Positions 10,133-23,569 are shown, numbered from the stretch's first letter. The stretch: DNA of 64,000 bases from Orychophragmus violaceus (GCA_030180135.1 CM058232.1:62331330-62395329), one strand, 5' to 3'. The notes: generated from the sequence alone by a model not told the origin. Translations and numbers: made by a program.

Positions 10133-10772
10133 TGAAGGATGTTTAGGTGGTTAATCCTGATTCAGTTCTTCAGATTAAACAGTCCTAAACATGCAGATCT
10201 AGGTTCTCTTGAATAGAAACAACAATGGATCTCACCTTTTACCTGTTTATGCAGCGGAAAGAGAGAACAGGTCAGAGATCAGAGAGCCACCAAGTGATAA
10301 CTCCTCCAGAGGTTCACACACGCACACCAAGCAGGAAGAGAGGCTGCTAGACCAGGCTGTGGGAGGCGCAGAGAGAGAGAGGAAAATCGCAGGGGGCTAG
10401 GGTTAGGAGGAAAAATCAGACTTAAGTTTTAATTATAAAACTTGTCTATTTCCTTTTGGGCTTTTGGGCCCAAATACCAATATGATTAAATCCCTTGGAT
10501 TTAATCAGACCCATTAATCTCTCTCTTAGTACGACAAATGCCTGGCACTTTTACTGTACTTCTGCTAAGCCGTTCCAACACATTTTCCTGTTAGCTTAGG
10601 CGTGTGACCCATATGGGATCATATAATAAAGGCAATAAGTCCAAGACTTATAGATCATGAGCGGACTCTAGCAAGCCATCATGACCCCCAGTATTATATG
10701 ACTTATGTCTGATCATTGACATACTCTTACTTTCTAGAGACAGTACCGAGATTACTGGACTCAATTCCAACA
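10133..10772 (-). repeat. Copia-C 3' LTR
   Basis: 640 bp; on the plus strand TGAAGGATGTTTAGG...CCAACA, i.e. TGTTGG...CCTTCA in element sense. It pairs with 17232-17871. The complement of the purine tract (ATCTCCCACTTG) follows at 10773. Confidence 0.94.
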
Positions 10773-11622
10773 ATCTCCCACTTGTACTGGAATCTCTGTA
10801 TTCATAATCCTTTTGTCTCAATATCTCGATTAGTCATAAGGCAAGATTAGTGTCATCCTTATAAAGCCTAATATTGTTCATCGGACTCTGATTCGATACT
10901 GACAATCCAAACGACTCGGGACAGTCCGTTTGAGCATGGCCATGCATTTTCCAGTATTCAAATCTCCGATTGGCCTAGAGATATTCACTCCATTTATATT
11001 GGAAGGACAAATTCCGTCTTGTTCCATCACTGTAAACTACTCATTTCATAATGTACCCAAACAAGGTCCTTATAACTATCGCAGAACGACAGCGTTAGAC
11101 AATGATCAAAGTGCATCAGTCCATGTGCAGTCACATGCATGCGAACTCAGGTCTAAGGACTATACTCTATAGTCGTAGTGAGAATCTCTTATGACACAGA
11201 TATAAATATCCTGAAGAGTTCTCATAAGCGGGTCATGTCCGGTCGTATGTTCCCAACATACACCTATGTACTGACTTTGATGCCGCGCATCTATGACACA
11301 CTGAGACTTTGTCATAAGTCACATACCAATCCAGTCTCTCACGGTTGTTGGTGTTCCAATTTCAACAACCTTCGACTAGGGACAGGATGATATAATCCAT
11401 CTATCAAATATAGGGTCTCATGATCAAGCTAAATGACTTTGATGACTCAAGATCAAGTCACTTACTTCGATGACCTATAAAATGGTTTATATCACTTTGG
11501 AACGATTATTTCATCACAGTTAAAATAATCTTGAAATAATAATTTCATTAAACATAAGAATGTTTTACAAGAACATATCAAATAACTAAATAAAAGCCCT
11601 CAAACTCCCACTCAAATTTAGA
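10773..11622 (-). other. Copia-C 3' untranslated region
   Basis: 850 bases between the pol stop and the 3' LTR. Adjacent to the stop lies the complement of AGTGGGAGTT (about 11604-11613). An 80-codon antisense frame (10930-11172) is shared with Copia-A and F. No sense-strand gene is seen. Confidence 0.8.
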
Positions 11623-14600
11623 TTACATTTCAATGTCTCTAATGCCTACAGCTTTAGTCAGAAACTCGAGCTTAGGCCTTGGGAGTGGCTTTGTCAACGG
11701 ATCAGCGACGTTATCATCTGTCTGAACTCGGCTGATCTTGACTTCCTTTCTATTAATGATGTCACGTATCAAGTGAAATCTTCTTAGAACATGCTTGGAT
11801 TTCTGGTGTGATCTTGGTTCCTTTGCCTGAGCAATAGCACCATTGTTATCACAAAACAGTGCCAGAGGCTCAGCCGCATCTGGTATCACACCTAGTTCAA
11901 TAATGAACTTTCGTATCCAAACAGCTTCTTTCGCTGCTTCTGAGGCGGCGATATATTCAGCTTCTGTAGTGGAATCAGCAACGGTGTCTTGCTTGGAGCT
12001 TCTCCAACTAATTGCACCGCCATTCAGACAAAAGATATAACCGGACTGTGACCGGAAATCATCTTGGTCTGTCTGGAAACTTGCGTCCGTGAATCCACTG
12101 ACTTTAAGCACATCACTTCCACCGTATACCAAGAACTTATCCTTAGTATGTCTTAGATACTTCAGGATATTCTTGACGGCAATCCAATGGTTTTCACCTG
12201 GATTTGACTGGTATCTACTCGTCATGCTCAATGCATAAGCAACATCAGGACGAGTACAGATCATGGCATACATGACAGATCCTATTGCAGATGCATAAGG
12301 AATATTCTTCATGCGCTCAAGCTCAGCAGCCGTCGTAGGGCTCTGCTTCTTGCTTAGCGTTGTGCCATGTACCATTGGCGTGAAGCCCTTCTTGGAATCT
12401 TTCATGCTGAATCTTTGTAGGACTTTGTCAATGTATGAATCTTGACACAAACCTATCAGCCTTCTAGATCTATCCCGGTAGATCCTGATTCCAAGAACGT
12501 ATGCGGCTTCACCCATGTCTTTCATGGAAAAACAACTTCCAAGCCAGTCCTTTACAGACTTCAGCATTGGAACGTCGTTTCCGAGAAGCAGTATGTCATC
12601 AACATACAGAATAAGAAATACTATCTTGCTCCCACTAGTTTTCTTATACACGCATTGTTCTTCTTCGTTTCTGATGAAGTCAAATTGCTTGATCGCTTCA
12701 TCAAAACGAAGATTCCAGCTCCTCGATGCTTGCTTCAATCCATAAATGGATTTATGAAGCTTGCATACTTTCCCAGCATTCTTTGGATCTATGTAACCGT
12801 CAGGAAGGCGGTTTTCACGTCCATCTGCCAAATTTCATAATCATGAAAAGCTGCAGTTGCTAGTAGAATCCGAATAGATTTCATCATAGCCACTGGTGAA
12901 TAGGTTTCATCGTAATCCACACCGTGAACTTGTCTGAAACCTTTTGCCACCAACCTGGCTTTATAAATCTGGACATTTCCATCCACGTCAATCTTCTTCT
13001 TGAAGATCCATTTGCACTCGATGGCTCTTACACCAGCGGGTAAGTCAACCAACGAAAACACTTGGTTGACCGACATGGAGTCCATTTCGGAATCAGTGGC
13101 CTTGCGCCACTTAGAGGAATCTGGGCCCATCATGGCTTGATTGAAGTTCGATGGTTCATCACCATCAATGATCAGAAGATCATGACAGTCAGTCACGAGG
13201 AATCCTTGATATCTCTCGGGTTCGTGACGGATCCTCCCGGATCTTCGAACTTCAGGTACTACAGGTTCAGGCTCTACAATTTCTTGTAGGTCCTCCTGCT
13301 GCTCTTCCTCATTAGGTTGAGCAGTATCCTGTTCATCTTGAATTTCTTCAAGCAGTACCTTACTCCCACTGTCTTTCTTAGAGAGAAACTCCCTCTCAAG
13401 AAAGTTACAATCCCGGGCAACAAAGATCTTGTTCTCGGAACGTAGATAGAAGTAATAAGCCTTGGTTTCCTTCGGATAACCAATGAAGTAGCATTTATCA
13501 GACTTTGGTGTAAGCTTGTCTGAGATCAATCTCTTGACATAGGCTTCACAACCCCAAATTCTAAGATAAGACAGCACTGGAGCCACTCCAGTCCATAATT
13601 CATATGGTGTCTTTGCTACTGCTTTCGATGGCGCTCTATTTAGAGTGAACACTGCTGTTAGCAGAGCATATCCCCAAAGGGATATTGGAAGGTCTGTGTG
13701 ACTCATCATAGATCGAACCATATCCAATAAGGTCCGATTTCTCCTCTCAGACACACCATTCCATTGAGGTGTTCCGGGAGGAGTGAGTTGGGATACGATC
13801 CCACACTCTCTTAGATGATCACTGAATTCTTGGCTTAAGTATTCTCCTCCTCGGTCGGACCGAAGAGCCTTAATGCTTTTGCCAAGTTGGTTCTGTACTT
13901 CATTTTGGAATTCTCTGAACTTCTCAAAAGATTCAGACTTATGTTTCATCAAATAAACATATCCATACCTACTGAAATCATCAGTAAAGGTAATGAAGTA
14001 CTGATAGTTTCCTCTTGCATTTGTGGACATTGGGCCACACACATCAGTGTGTATCAGGCCCAATAAGTCACTGGCCCTCTCGTTAGGTTTATTAAAGGGG
14101 GCCCGTGTCATTTTGCCCATCATGCAGGATTCACATTTCTCACATGACTCAATGTCAAATGAGCCAAGAAGTCCATTCAAATGGAGCCTCTTGATGCGTT
14201 TCTCGCTGATGTGCCCTAAACGACAATGCCATAGAAACGTTCGGTTCTCCTCATTAGGTTTGAACCGTTTTGTATTAATGTTATAAATTGGCGCAGATTG
14301 ATCGAGTATGTAAAGCCCATTCGTAAGAGGGGCACAACCATAGAACAAATTGTTGCGATTGAAGGAACATAATTTATTCTTAACTGAAAAATCATAACCT
14401 TCCAAATCCAACAAAGAAATTGAAATAATATTCCTTCTTATAGCAGGTACAAAATAACAATTATTGAGTTCTAAAACCAATCCCGAAGGTAAAGACAACA
14501 AGTATGTGCCTACAGCTAGTGCAGGAACTTTCGCTCCATTCCCAACTCGTAGCTCCACTTGTCCTTGCTTCAGCCTTCTACTGTTGCTGAGTGCCTGCAT

Positions 14601-15560
14601 ATTAGTACAAATATGAGCCCCACAACCAGTATCCATAACCCATGAGGTATTATCAGAAGTAGTTGTATTAACTTCTATAACAAAAATACCTGTTGAAGAA
14701 GTCTCGAGAGTCTTCTTCTTCAATTCCTTTAGACCTTCTTGGAATTTCTTACATTCTCTCCTCCAATGCCCTGGTTCTTTACAGAACCTGCATATGTCAG
14801 TTGGCCCAGCCTTAGACTTGGGCTTGGGCTTTGGCGTGTCCTTGTCCGCGACTTGGACAGCCTTGGCCTTTCCCTTATCCTTAGCAGAGGATTTCTTAAA
14901 CCCCTTGCCCTTTTGCACCATAAGCACATTGGGGTCCTTGGCGGTTTTCCTCAAGTTGGGCTCTGCAGTCTTGAGCATTCCGTGAAGCTCAGGCAATGTC
15001 TTACTCAAGCCATGCATGTTAAAGTTCAGAATGAACTGATCATAGCTTGCAGGTAATGACTGCAGAATGATGTCGCAAGCAAGTTCCCGGCTGATAGGGC
15101 AGTCGAGTTTCTGAAGATGATCGAGATAACCCATCATCTTCAAGACATGAGGACTCACTGCCGCATTCGCAGCCAACTTACAGTCTAAGAGGTTCTTAAC
15201 TGTTTGAAACCTCTCAGTCCTTGCTTGCTCCTGAAAAAGCGATTTCAGGCTTGCCATTATCTCAATTGGTGACAACACACTCTCGAACTGCATTTGCAGC
15301 TCAGCAGTCATTGTCGCCAACATAAGGCAATACACATCATTTTCATCTGACGAATGCTTTTCCCAAGCATTATGCAGAGTCCTGGCGGCATTGTTAGCAG
15401 GCCTCTCGGGGAGAGGATCACGAAGGACATAATCCTTCTTCTCCTGCTTGAGGACCAGCCTCAAGTTCCTTGACCACGTCAGGAAGTTCGTTCCAGTCAG
15501 CTTCTCCTTCTCGAGAACAGACCGGATTGAGAATGTGTTTTGAGTGCTTGTAGTAGTCAT
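11623..15560 (-). pseudogene. Copia-C gag-pol polyprotein with one frameshifting deletion
   Basis: The ATG at 15558-15560 (MTTTSTQNTF, after TTTCAG) opens a frame that runs through gag, CCHC knuckle (CRFCKEPGHWRREC), protease (DTGCGAHIC), HHCC and DDE integrase (DVCGP, RSDRGGEY, NGVSERRN) and into RT. At about 12800 the motif DVKTAFL is cut short. A 40-bp stretch present in Copia-F is missing between two CCTGA copies, shifting the frame. The remaining RT (LYVDDILLLG) and RNase H (TDAS, TEAEY, FCDNNGA) follow in another frame to the stop at 11623. Apart from this, the protein matches the intact Copia-F with few changes. Confidence 0.93.
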
Positions 15561-17218
15561 AGCTGAAATATATAATATAAAAAGGTTATTAGTTAAAATG
15601 TTCAATATGATTAATCTCATATTAAATTTAATATGATTAATCATGCATTATATTCAATAACATCAGTTACCCTCAATAGAATATAATGATTCCAAGATCC
15701 ACATATAACTAAGATCAAAGTGGGCCACTGGCCGTCACCCAACCTTAGCTTATATCGGTAAGCCCTTTGTCGGCTAATTATATCCGTGATATAACTCTTG
15801 GTTGTGAATCTGGGCCCGAGGCCCAATCCACTCTGATGTCTCAAGGCCCGGGACTCCCGATGGCCTAGTCAAGAAAACCAGACTATATAGTCATGTAATC
15901 ATTAATGTCTGGGACTCCCAATGACATTTATGAATCACAAACCGTCTTATCCACGCAAAAGTAGACACCCTCACACTGTAAGGCCATGAATACAATTGAA
16001 TGGGCTTCGACAGCTGACATAGCCTGGACAAGACATCCATCGCTTGATATTATTTGAGGTTCGTAGGTTTATTAAAATTTCATCCCAAAATAGAAGATTA
16101 CTATTTTGGGAAACTTTCCATTTTTGGAAACCTACTATTTTTGGAAACTTTCTAAAATTGGAAACTTTCTAAAACCGGAAACTTTCTAACTTTAGAAATT
16201 TCTTAAAATCCAAAACATGCAAATCTAGAAACTTCTATTTTAAGAAACTTTCTAATTTCAAAATTTCGGAAACTTTAATTTAAAATCGATTTATATAACT
16301 TTATAAAATAAATTTTAAATTAATCTGAAGAAAAGACTCAAATAATTGGACCAATTGTTTTAACTTCTTGGCCCGAGGCCCAAGAATTGGTCCATGTCCA
16401 AGACATGACCCAATTGTCCAATTAAATGACATAACCGGTCTGGTTCATTAAAATTGGTCTAACCAAAATTAATTACTACGATGACCACAATTGTCAACCG
16501 GTTATTTACTAAACCAGATTTTCTCAATTTATTTGGTCCAACCAAATCAAATTAGAAAATCCTGGTTTAGGAACAAAATCCAATATTTCGACTTTGGATT
16601 TCTTATCCCGGTTTAACCAGAATTTAATAAAATTATTAAATCTGTTTATTAAACCGAGACGTTTAATTTTAATAAAATTTTAAACCGAGCCTTAAACCGA
16701 TCCGAACCATCACACGCAAGACCCTAACCGGTCAGGACCGTCGCAGCCGAAAACATCACGTGATGCAAGCATCACGCGATCGTACGGACGGCGTGGGACG
16801 ATCGACGTTCGGGTTGTTGCTCGGCCTCGGTCACGCGGGACAGTCCTGGCCGAGATGCGATCGGGACGGAGTGGCTTGTCGAGACTTGGCGTGAGCTGGA
16901 CTCGATCGCATTGATCCATGCCACCAATCCGTGATCGATGCATGCGATCGGTACCCCGATCGGTTCATCACTCGCCGCGAGCATCAAGCGATCGGCATGA
17001 CCACGCGATCGGTTCACGATCAGCCCGTGCATCAAGCGATCCACTCGGCTCTCTCTTGGACGCATACCAATCCGATTGGTCCATGCGACTTTAGTTAGGG
17101 TTTTAGGTTTCAATTAGTTTCTTAAGTGTTTTACAAATCAGATTCAAGCAATCTCAGATTCAAAACACTTCTAAACAACCTAAAACATGAATCTAAACAA
17201 GAAAAACCAGAACCAATA
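15561..17218 (-). other. Copia-C 5' leader
   Basis: About 1.66 kb. In element order: a GC-rich island full of GCGATCG and GATCGGT words (about 16700-17070), a conserved AT-rich part, a GAAACTTTCTAA-like array (about 16109-16275), the 67-codon frame (15641-15844), and TTTCAG before the gag ATG. Apart from the GATCG-rich island it aligns with the Copia-A and Copia-F leaders. Confidence 0.8.
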
Positions 17219-17230
17219 GCTCTGATACCA
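17219..17230 (-). promoter_or_regulatory. Copia-C primer binding site (tRNA-iMet)
   Basis: GCTCTGATACCA on the plus strand, the complement of TGGTATCAGAGC, one base from the LTR. Confidence 0.93.
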
Positions 17231-17231
17231 C

Positions 17232-17871
17232 TGAAGGATGTTTAGGTGGTTAATCCTAATTCAGTTCTTCAGATTAAACAGTCCTAAACATGCAGATCTA
17301 GGTTCTCTTGAATAGAAACAACAATGGATCTCACCTTTTACCTGTTTATGCAGCGGAAAGAGAGAACAGGTCAGAGATCAGAGAGCCACCAAGTGATAAC
17401 TCCTCCAGAGGTTCACACACGCACACCAAGCAGGAAGAGAGGCTGCTAGACCAGGCTGTGGGAGGCGCAGAGAGAGAGAGGAAAATCGCAGGGGGCTAGG
17501 GTTAGGAGGAAAAATCAGACTTAAGTTTTAATTATAAAACTTGTCTATTTCCTTTTGGGCTTTTGGGCCCAAATACCAATCTGATTAAATCCCTTGGATT
17601 TAATCAGACCCATTAATCTCTCTCTTAGTACGACAAATGCCTGGCACTTTTACCGTACTTCTGCTAAGCCGTTCCAACACATTTTCCTGTTAGCTTAGGC
17701 GTGTGACCCATATGGGATCATATAATAAAGGCAATAAGTCCAAGACTTATAGATCATGAGCGGACTCTAGCAAGCCATCATGACCCCCAGTATTATATGA
17801 CTTATGTCTGATCATTGACATACTCTTACTTTCTAGAGACAGTACCGAGATTACTGGACACAATTCCAACA
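17232..17871 (-). repeat. Copia-C 5' LTR
   Basis: 640 bp, paired with 10133-10772; ends at CAATTCCAACA before the GTTTA target copy. Confidence 0.94.
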
Positions 17872-17876
17872 GTTTA

Positions 17877-20800
17877 AAGCTCACTTTGGGAAGTTTAGCT
17901 CACTGTGGGCAGAGTTGGAGATGCTGAGGCCACCAAGAAGTGATCCTCTGGTGCTAAGAGAAAGAAGAGAGCAGGATAAAGTCTTTGCTCTTCTGCTCAC
18001 CTTGAACTCATCTTACAATGGGTTGATTAAGCACATTTTAAGGACACACACTTTACCTGACTTGGATGATGTGTGTGGACAAATTCAGAAAGAGCAAGGC
18101 TCATTTGGGCTGTTCAAAGGGAAAGGAGAGCTGGTAACTGCCAACAAAGGGATGTATAAGGCTGATGAGAGGCAGAACTATGGAGGTGACAAGAAGAGTG
18201 GGCATTTGAAAGATAGATGCTGGCGCCTTCACCCAAACCTCAGACCCTCATCTCACAACAACCGGTTTAAAGATCAAAGGGCAAACTTCTCTTATGGTGC
18301 AGCTGGACCAGGTTCTTCTTCAATGCAGCAATGTGATGAAGGTAGAGCAATGGTGGTCCATAAAGCTCAAGCCATAACTGATCAGAGTAATGTGGTAAGA
18401 AGGTCATACCTTGAGGCTCTCATCAAAGCCCTCAAGGAAAACTCTGGTATGGTTCTTGGTACTTCACTCTTTGCTTCAAATAAAATCAGACCTTTGATCA
18501 TTGATTCAGGAGCCTCTCGTCATATGATCAGTGACCCTAAGTTGATAGAAAATGTTAAACCAGCTTTAGGATGTGTAGTGATTGCAAATGGTGATAAGAT
18601 CCCAATTCAAGGCATAGGAAATCTGAAATTGTTTGATAAAGAATCCAAAGCTTTCTTTATGCCTAGTTTCACATCTAACTTAGTATCTGTGAAAAGAATA
18701 GCCACTGATCTAAATTGCAATGTTGTTTTTAGTCCTAATGATGTTGTGTTTCACGATATTAAGACAAGTAAGTTGATTAGGAAAGGTGTGACAAAGGACG
18801 AGCTCTACATGATTGAAGACACCAACCCTTCTTCTGAATTATCTTCTGCTTTATCTACTGCTTTATCTACTTGTGTTGGTGTGGATGACTCTATTTGGCA
18901 TGCTAGACTAGGACATCCACACTCTAGGGCTTTAGGACTCTTATTACCTTCTGTTTCTTTTAAGAATGATGATTGTGAGGCTTGTATTCTTGGGAAACAT
19001 TGCAAATCTGTTTTTCCAAGTTCTAAAACTACTTATGAAAGTTGCTTTGATCTTGTTCATTCTGATGTGTGGACTGCTCCTTGTATGTCTAGAGAGAATC
19101 ATAAGTACTTTTTCACTTTCATTGATGAAAAATCTAAATACACGTTGATAACATTGATGCAAACTAAGGAAAGAGTGTTAGAAGCTTTTATGAACTTTCA
19201 AAGTCATGTTACTAACCATTTCAATGCTAAGATCAAAATTTTTAGATCAGACAATGGTGATGAGTATACAAGCAATGCCTTCAAACAACACTTGTCCAAA
19301 CATGGGATTCTTCATCAAACAAGATTCCCTTACACTCCACAACAAAATGGGGTGGCTGAGAGAAAGAACAGACACTTAATGGAGGTGGCAAGGTCCATGA
19401 TGTTCTATAGGAATGTTCCTAAGAGGTTTTGGGGAGATGCAGTCATGACTGCATGCTACTTGATCAATAGAACTCCCACAAGAGTTCTTAAGGATCAATC
19501 TCCATTTCAGGTACTAAACAAAACAAATCCATTGGTTGATCACTTACGCGTGTTTGGGTGTATTTGCTTTGTGTTAATACCAGGAGAGCAAAGGGATAAG
19601 TTGGATGCTAAGAGCACCAAAGTCATGTGCATTGGATATTCCACAACACAAAGAGGATACAAGTGTTATGTGTCTGAAACAAGGAAGGTTTTGATCTCAA
19701 GAGATGTGAAATTGATGGATACAAGAAGTTTCTATGATGAGAAGAATTGGGATAGCTTGAAGGATCTTCCCACATCTCAATCAGACCGAGCTTCTAACCT
19801 AAGGATGATCATTGAAAACCTTGGTATTAGTATTCCTCCACAACCGGCCAAGACAATTCCTGCCTCTTCAGTCCCTGCTACAACTTCAGAAGCTCCTCAA
19901 CATCCCCATCATGATCATGAGGGGGACACTCATGAATGAGCACCAGAACCGCAATAACCTGATTCTACTACACATGATCAAGCTGGTATTGAGGAACGTG
20001 AAGAACATGAGATAGAAGCTGAGGAGTTGGATCATCAAAATGAAGAGATGGAACAGCCGGTTCTACATGAACAGCCAGTTCAAGTATTAAGGAGGAGCAC
20101 AAGGGAGAAAAAGGATCCATAAAAATGGAAGAAGACTAGGGTTTACTTCAACAGCAATGCAGTAGCTCATCCTATTCAAGCTACTTGCACTTTAGCTCAT
20201 GTACCTTTGGAACATCAAGTGTTCATTGGGAAGTTGGATCAAGAACATGTACCAACAACCTATGAAGAGGCCAAAGGAGATAAGAGATGGATGCAAGCTT
20301 TGGATTAAGAGACCAAAGCAATGGAAAACAATGAGACTTGGTATGAGGCAGAACTTCCTAAAGGAAAGAAGGCAGTGACTTCTAAATGGGTTTTCACCAT
20401 CAAGTATAGAAGTAATGGAGAAGTTGAGAGATAAAACGCAAGGTTGGTTGCAAGAGGCTTCACTCAAACCTATCGAAAGGATAACTTGGATACCTTTGCA
20501 CCAGTAGCTAAGCTTCACACAGTTAGGATCATCTCTTTAGCAACAAATATTGATTGGGAACTTTGGCAAATGGATGTCAAGAATGCATTCCTTCAAGGGG
20601 AGCTTGAAGATGAGGTATACATGACACCACCTTCTGGTCTTGAAAGCATTGTGAAACCAGGGAAAGTGTTAAGACTCAAGAAGGCTATCTATGGATTAAA
20701 GCAGTCACCTAGAGCTTGGTATCATAAACTGAGCTCAACACTTATGCAAAGAGGATTCAAGAGGTCTGAAGGAGATCACACCTTGTTCACTCTTCAGGAT

Positions 20801-21827
20801 CAGGAAGGTATCATTGTCATCCTTATTTATGTTGATGACATTATCATATCAGGGAGTAACAAGTCAGGTATACAAGACACTAAGGCTTATCTCAAATCTG
20901 TTTTTGATATTAAAGACCTTGGTACTCTAAAGTACTTCCTTAGGATAGAAGTTTGTCGATCTAATGATGGACTCTTCTTATCTCAAAGGAAGTACACACT
21001 TGATTTGTTATCTGAAGCAGGAAAGATAGGAGCAAAATCGGCTAAGACACCTCTTGAGGAAGGCTACAAAGTCATAAGAGAGGGGGAGCTTGAGGATAGA
21101 CCATTTGAGGACATTACTCAGTATAGAAGAATGGTTGGTAAGCTCATTTACTTAACCATAACAAGACCTGATTTGTGTTATGCAGTGAACCAAGTAAGCC
21201 AGCATATGCAAGCACCCAAGATGCATCATTGGAACATGGTTGAAAGGATACTTAGATACCTAAGTGGTGCTCCTGGTCAAGGCATTTGGATGGGTTGCAG
21301 TCAAAGCACAGAGATAGGTGGGTATTGTGATGCTGATTGGGCAGGAGATAGAGTGGACAGGAGGTCTTCTACTGGATATTGCACATTCATTGGAGGCAAC
21401 CTTGTTACTTGGAAGAGCAAGAAGCAGAAGATAGTGTCATGTTCAAGTTGTTGAAGCTGAATATAGAGCAATGAGGAAGCTAGCAACAGAATTGGCGTGG
21501 ATCAAAGCTCTTCTTGTGGATTTGGGGATTGAGACTTCAAAACCAATCATCATGCATTGTGATAACCAAGCAGCCATTCACATTGCTTCAAATTCAGTCT
21601 TCCATGAAAGGATCAAGCACATAGAAGTGGATTGTCACAAAGTGAGGAAGATGATTGAGCAAGGAGTGGTGTTGTCTTGCTTTACAAGGAGTGAAGAACA
21701 ACTAGCTGATGTGTTCACCAAGGCAGCTAGTTTGAAGGTGTGTGAGTGCATTTACACTAAGCTTGGACTCATGGAGCTTCCCGAATCCGCTAAAGCTGTG
21801 GAGTCTACACTCTTGTTCCCTTCATGA
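17877..21827 (+). pseudogene. Copia-B gag C-terminus to RNase H, with several stops and one frameshift
   Basis: Continues Copia-B gag after the Copia-C insertion. Gag zinc-knuckle remnant: SGHLKDRCWRLHP, with the first cysteine pair missing. Protease: LIIDSGASRHM. Integrase: HARLGHPH, CEACILGKH, then LVHSDVWTAP, FRSDNGDEY and NGVAERKN as the D,D,E residues. The frame is open from 17915 to a TGA at 19937. More in-frame stops lie at about 19952, 20120, 20306 (Gln codon to TAA) and 20432. RT follows with LIYVDDIIIS (about 20830). A single-base shift near 21450 (SCSS...AEY) moves to the last frame, which carries RNase H (HCDNQAAIHIA) and ends at 21827. The polyprotein is dead. Confidence 0.9.
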
Positions 21828-21917
21828 AGTTTTATCCCAAGTGGTTTTCTTCATGAAGGTTTTTAATGAGGTGGATCTCCATTGTCATTCCAAGCTTGAT
21901 TCAACTCTTGAATTCAA

Positions 21918-21930
21918 GCTTGATGGGGAG
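21918..21930 (+). promoter_or_regulatory. Copia-B polypurine tract
   Basis: GCTTGATGGGGAG directly before the 3' LTR start TATTGAG. The purine-rich end would prime plus-strand DNA synthesis. Confidence 0.75.
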
Positions 21931-21974
21931 TATTGAGAAGAAGATCCAAAGAATGCAATATGATCAATGTATTG

Positions 21975-22565
21975 TGATGCAATATCAAGTTCTTCAATAC
22001 ATGGATTTATTATGAGAATCTCAACCTCATAACTTCATAAAAAAATCAAGGATTCTCATTCAATAGCGATGGCTAAATTGGTGGCAAGAAGACTAATATT
22101 TGATTTAGCTAATTTTTCTGCTTTTGTTTAAATGTAAATAATTTCTTTTAATTTATTTTATTGTAAAGATCACCTTGTAAGAGCTATAAAAAGCTCAATT
22201 GTTCTATTGTAAATAACATAGAAATTTTTGGAAAAAAATAAGAGTTCTCTCTTAAAAAGCTTTTATGCTTTGTTCTTTGTTTCTCTAAGTTGTGTGGATT
22301 CCCCTTCTTAGAAAATATTATGAATTTATGTCTTATGTGTGGATTCACTAAGGCTTAGATTCTTGATCTTATCACAAAGGCTTTCACACCTTTGAGTGGC
22401 GATCTTCAATTCACCATCAACTCCATCTAACCATCCATTAAAAAGCCTTGAGAGCGCCTTCGGCCAGCAAGCTTTTTCCATTCGACCATCGACCATGGAT
22501 CAACCAGAGAGCGTCTTCGACCAGCTCGGCGACCCAAACAACTATCCACCTCGGATCTTATATCA
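21975..22565 (+). repeat. Element T 5' LTR
   Basis: 591 bp. A TATA-like TATAAAAA at 22185-22192 sits inside the palindrome GAGCTATAAAAAGCTC. The last 130 bases resemble the LTR end at 31720-31859 (element H), including GAGAGCGCCTT and GGCCAGCAAG. Confidence 0.92.
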
Positions 22566-22978
22566 TTTGGTATCAGAGCCGAATGTCCTATCTATTTTTA
22601 TTTTTTAAGTTTTTTTTGTTTTCTTTTTCATTTCATTTTAATATCAAAACCCCAAAAAAAAACATTTTCTGTTTTTGTTCCTTTTTATACAATTTAAAAA
22701 CATTAAAAGTTTTTTTCCTTTATTTTTCCTAAAGTTTTATTTTCTCATTATAAGAAAAAAAATAGTTCCTTTTATTTTTGATTTTTCAGTTTAACAAAAA
22801 AAAACTTCAAAAAAAATTTCCTTTTTCTAAACAAAATTTCATCCATAAAAAATTTCAAAAAAAAACCGTTTTTATTTTGTTTCTCTTAAAAAAAAATGTG
22901 TTTTTCGTTTTGTTTCTAAAAAAAAAAATCTCAAGGTGAAACGGTTTTGAGGACAAAACCATGTGAAGAGTGAGAGAA
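22566..22978 (+). other. Element T internal region
   Basis: 413 bp with an iMet primer site at 22568-22579, then long T- and A-rich tracts and a terminal purine tract. No open frame of interest. Confidence 0.85.
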
Positions 22979-23569
22979 TGATGCAATATCAAGGTCTTCA
23001 ATACATGGATTTATAATGAGAATCTCAACCTCATAACTTTATAAAAAAATCAAGGATTTTCATTCAATGGCAATGGCTAAATTGGTGGCAAGAAGACTAA
23101 TATTTGATTTAGCTAATTTTTCTGCTTTTGTTTAAATGTAAATAATTTCTTTTAATATATTTTATTGTAAAGATCACCTTGTAAGAGCTATAAAAAGCTC
23201 AATTGTTCTATTGTAAATAACATAGAAATTTTTGGAAAAAAATAAGAGTTCTCTCTTAAAAAGCTTTTATGCTTTGTTCTTTGTTTCTCTAAGTTGTGTG
23301 GATTCCCCTTCTTAGAAAATATTATGAATTTATGTCTTATGTGTGGATTCACTAAGGCTTAGATTCTTGATCTTATCACAAAGGCTTTCACACCTTTGAG
23401 TGGCGATCTTCAATTCACCATCAACTCCATCTAACCATCCATTAAAAAGCCTTGAGAGCGCCTTCGGCCAGCAAGCTTTTTCCATTCGACCATCGACCAT
23501 GGATCAACCAGAGAGCGTCTTCGACCAGCTGGGCGACCCAAACAACTATCCACCTCGGATCTTATATCA
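22979..23569 (+). repeat. Element T 3' LTR
   Basis: 591 bp, same length as the 5' copy. TATAAAAA at 23189-23196. Confidence 0.92.

Larger units (their letters stand above)
10133..17871 (-). mobile_element. Copia-C: recent Ty1/copia element inserted in Copia-B gag
   Basis: Flanked by the target duplication GTTTA (10128-10132 and 17872-17876). Both LTRs are 640 bp and differ at four positions by eye. It keeps the iMet primer site, leader, polyprotein and 3' UTR. The only clear lesion is a 40-bp deletion in the RT region that shifts the frame. Its coding sequence is about 97-98% like Copia-F, but the LTRs of C and F differ much more in the R-U5 part. Confidence 0.95.
21975..23569 (+). mobile_element. 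Element T: short non-autonomous LTR retrotransposon (TRIM-like)
   Basis: Two 591-bp direct repeats (21975-22565 and 22979-23569) start TGATGCAATATC and end CTTATATCA. They flank an internal part of only 413 bp. The insertion is framed by TATTG (21970-21974 and 23570-23574). A TGGTATCAGAGC primer site lies at 22568-22579, and a purine tract GAAGAGTGAGAGAA ends at 22978. The internal part is A/T homopolymer-rich with no coding capacity, so replication must use proteins from another element. The LTRs differ at about eight positions. The long LTRs exceed the usual TRIM range. Confidence 0.93.
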
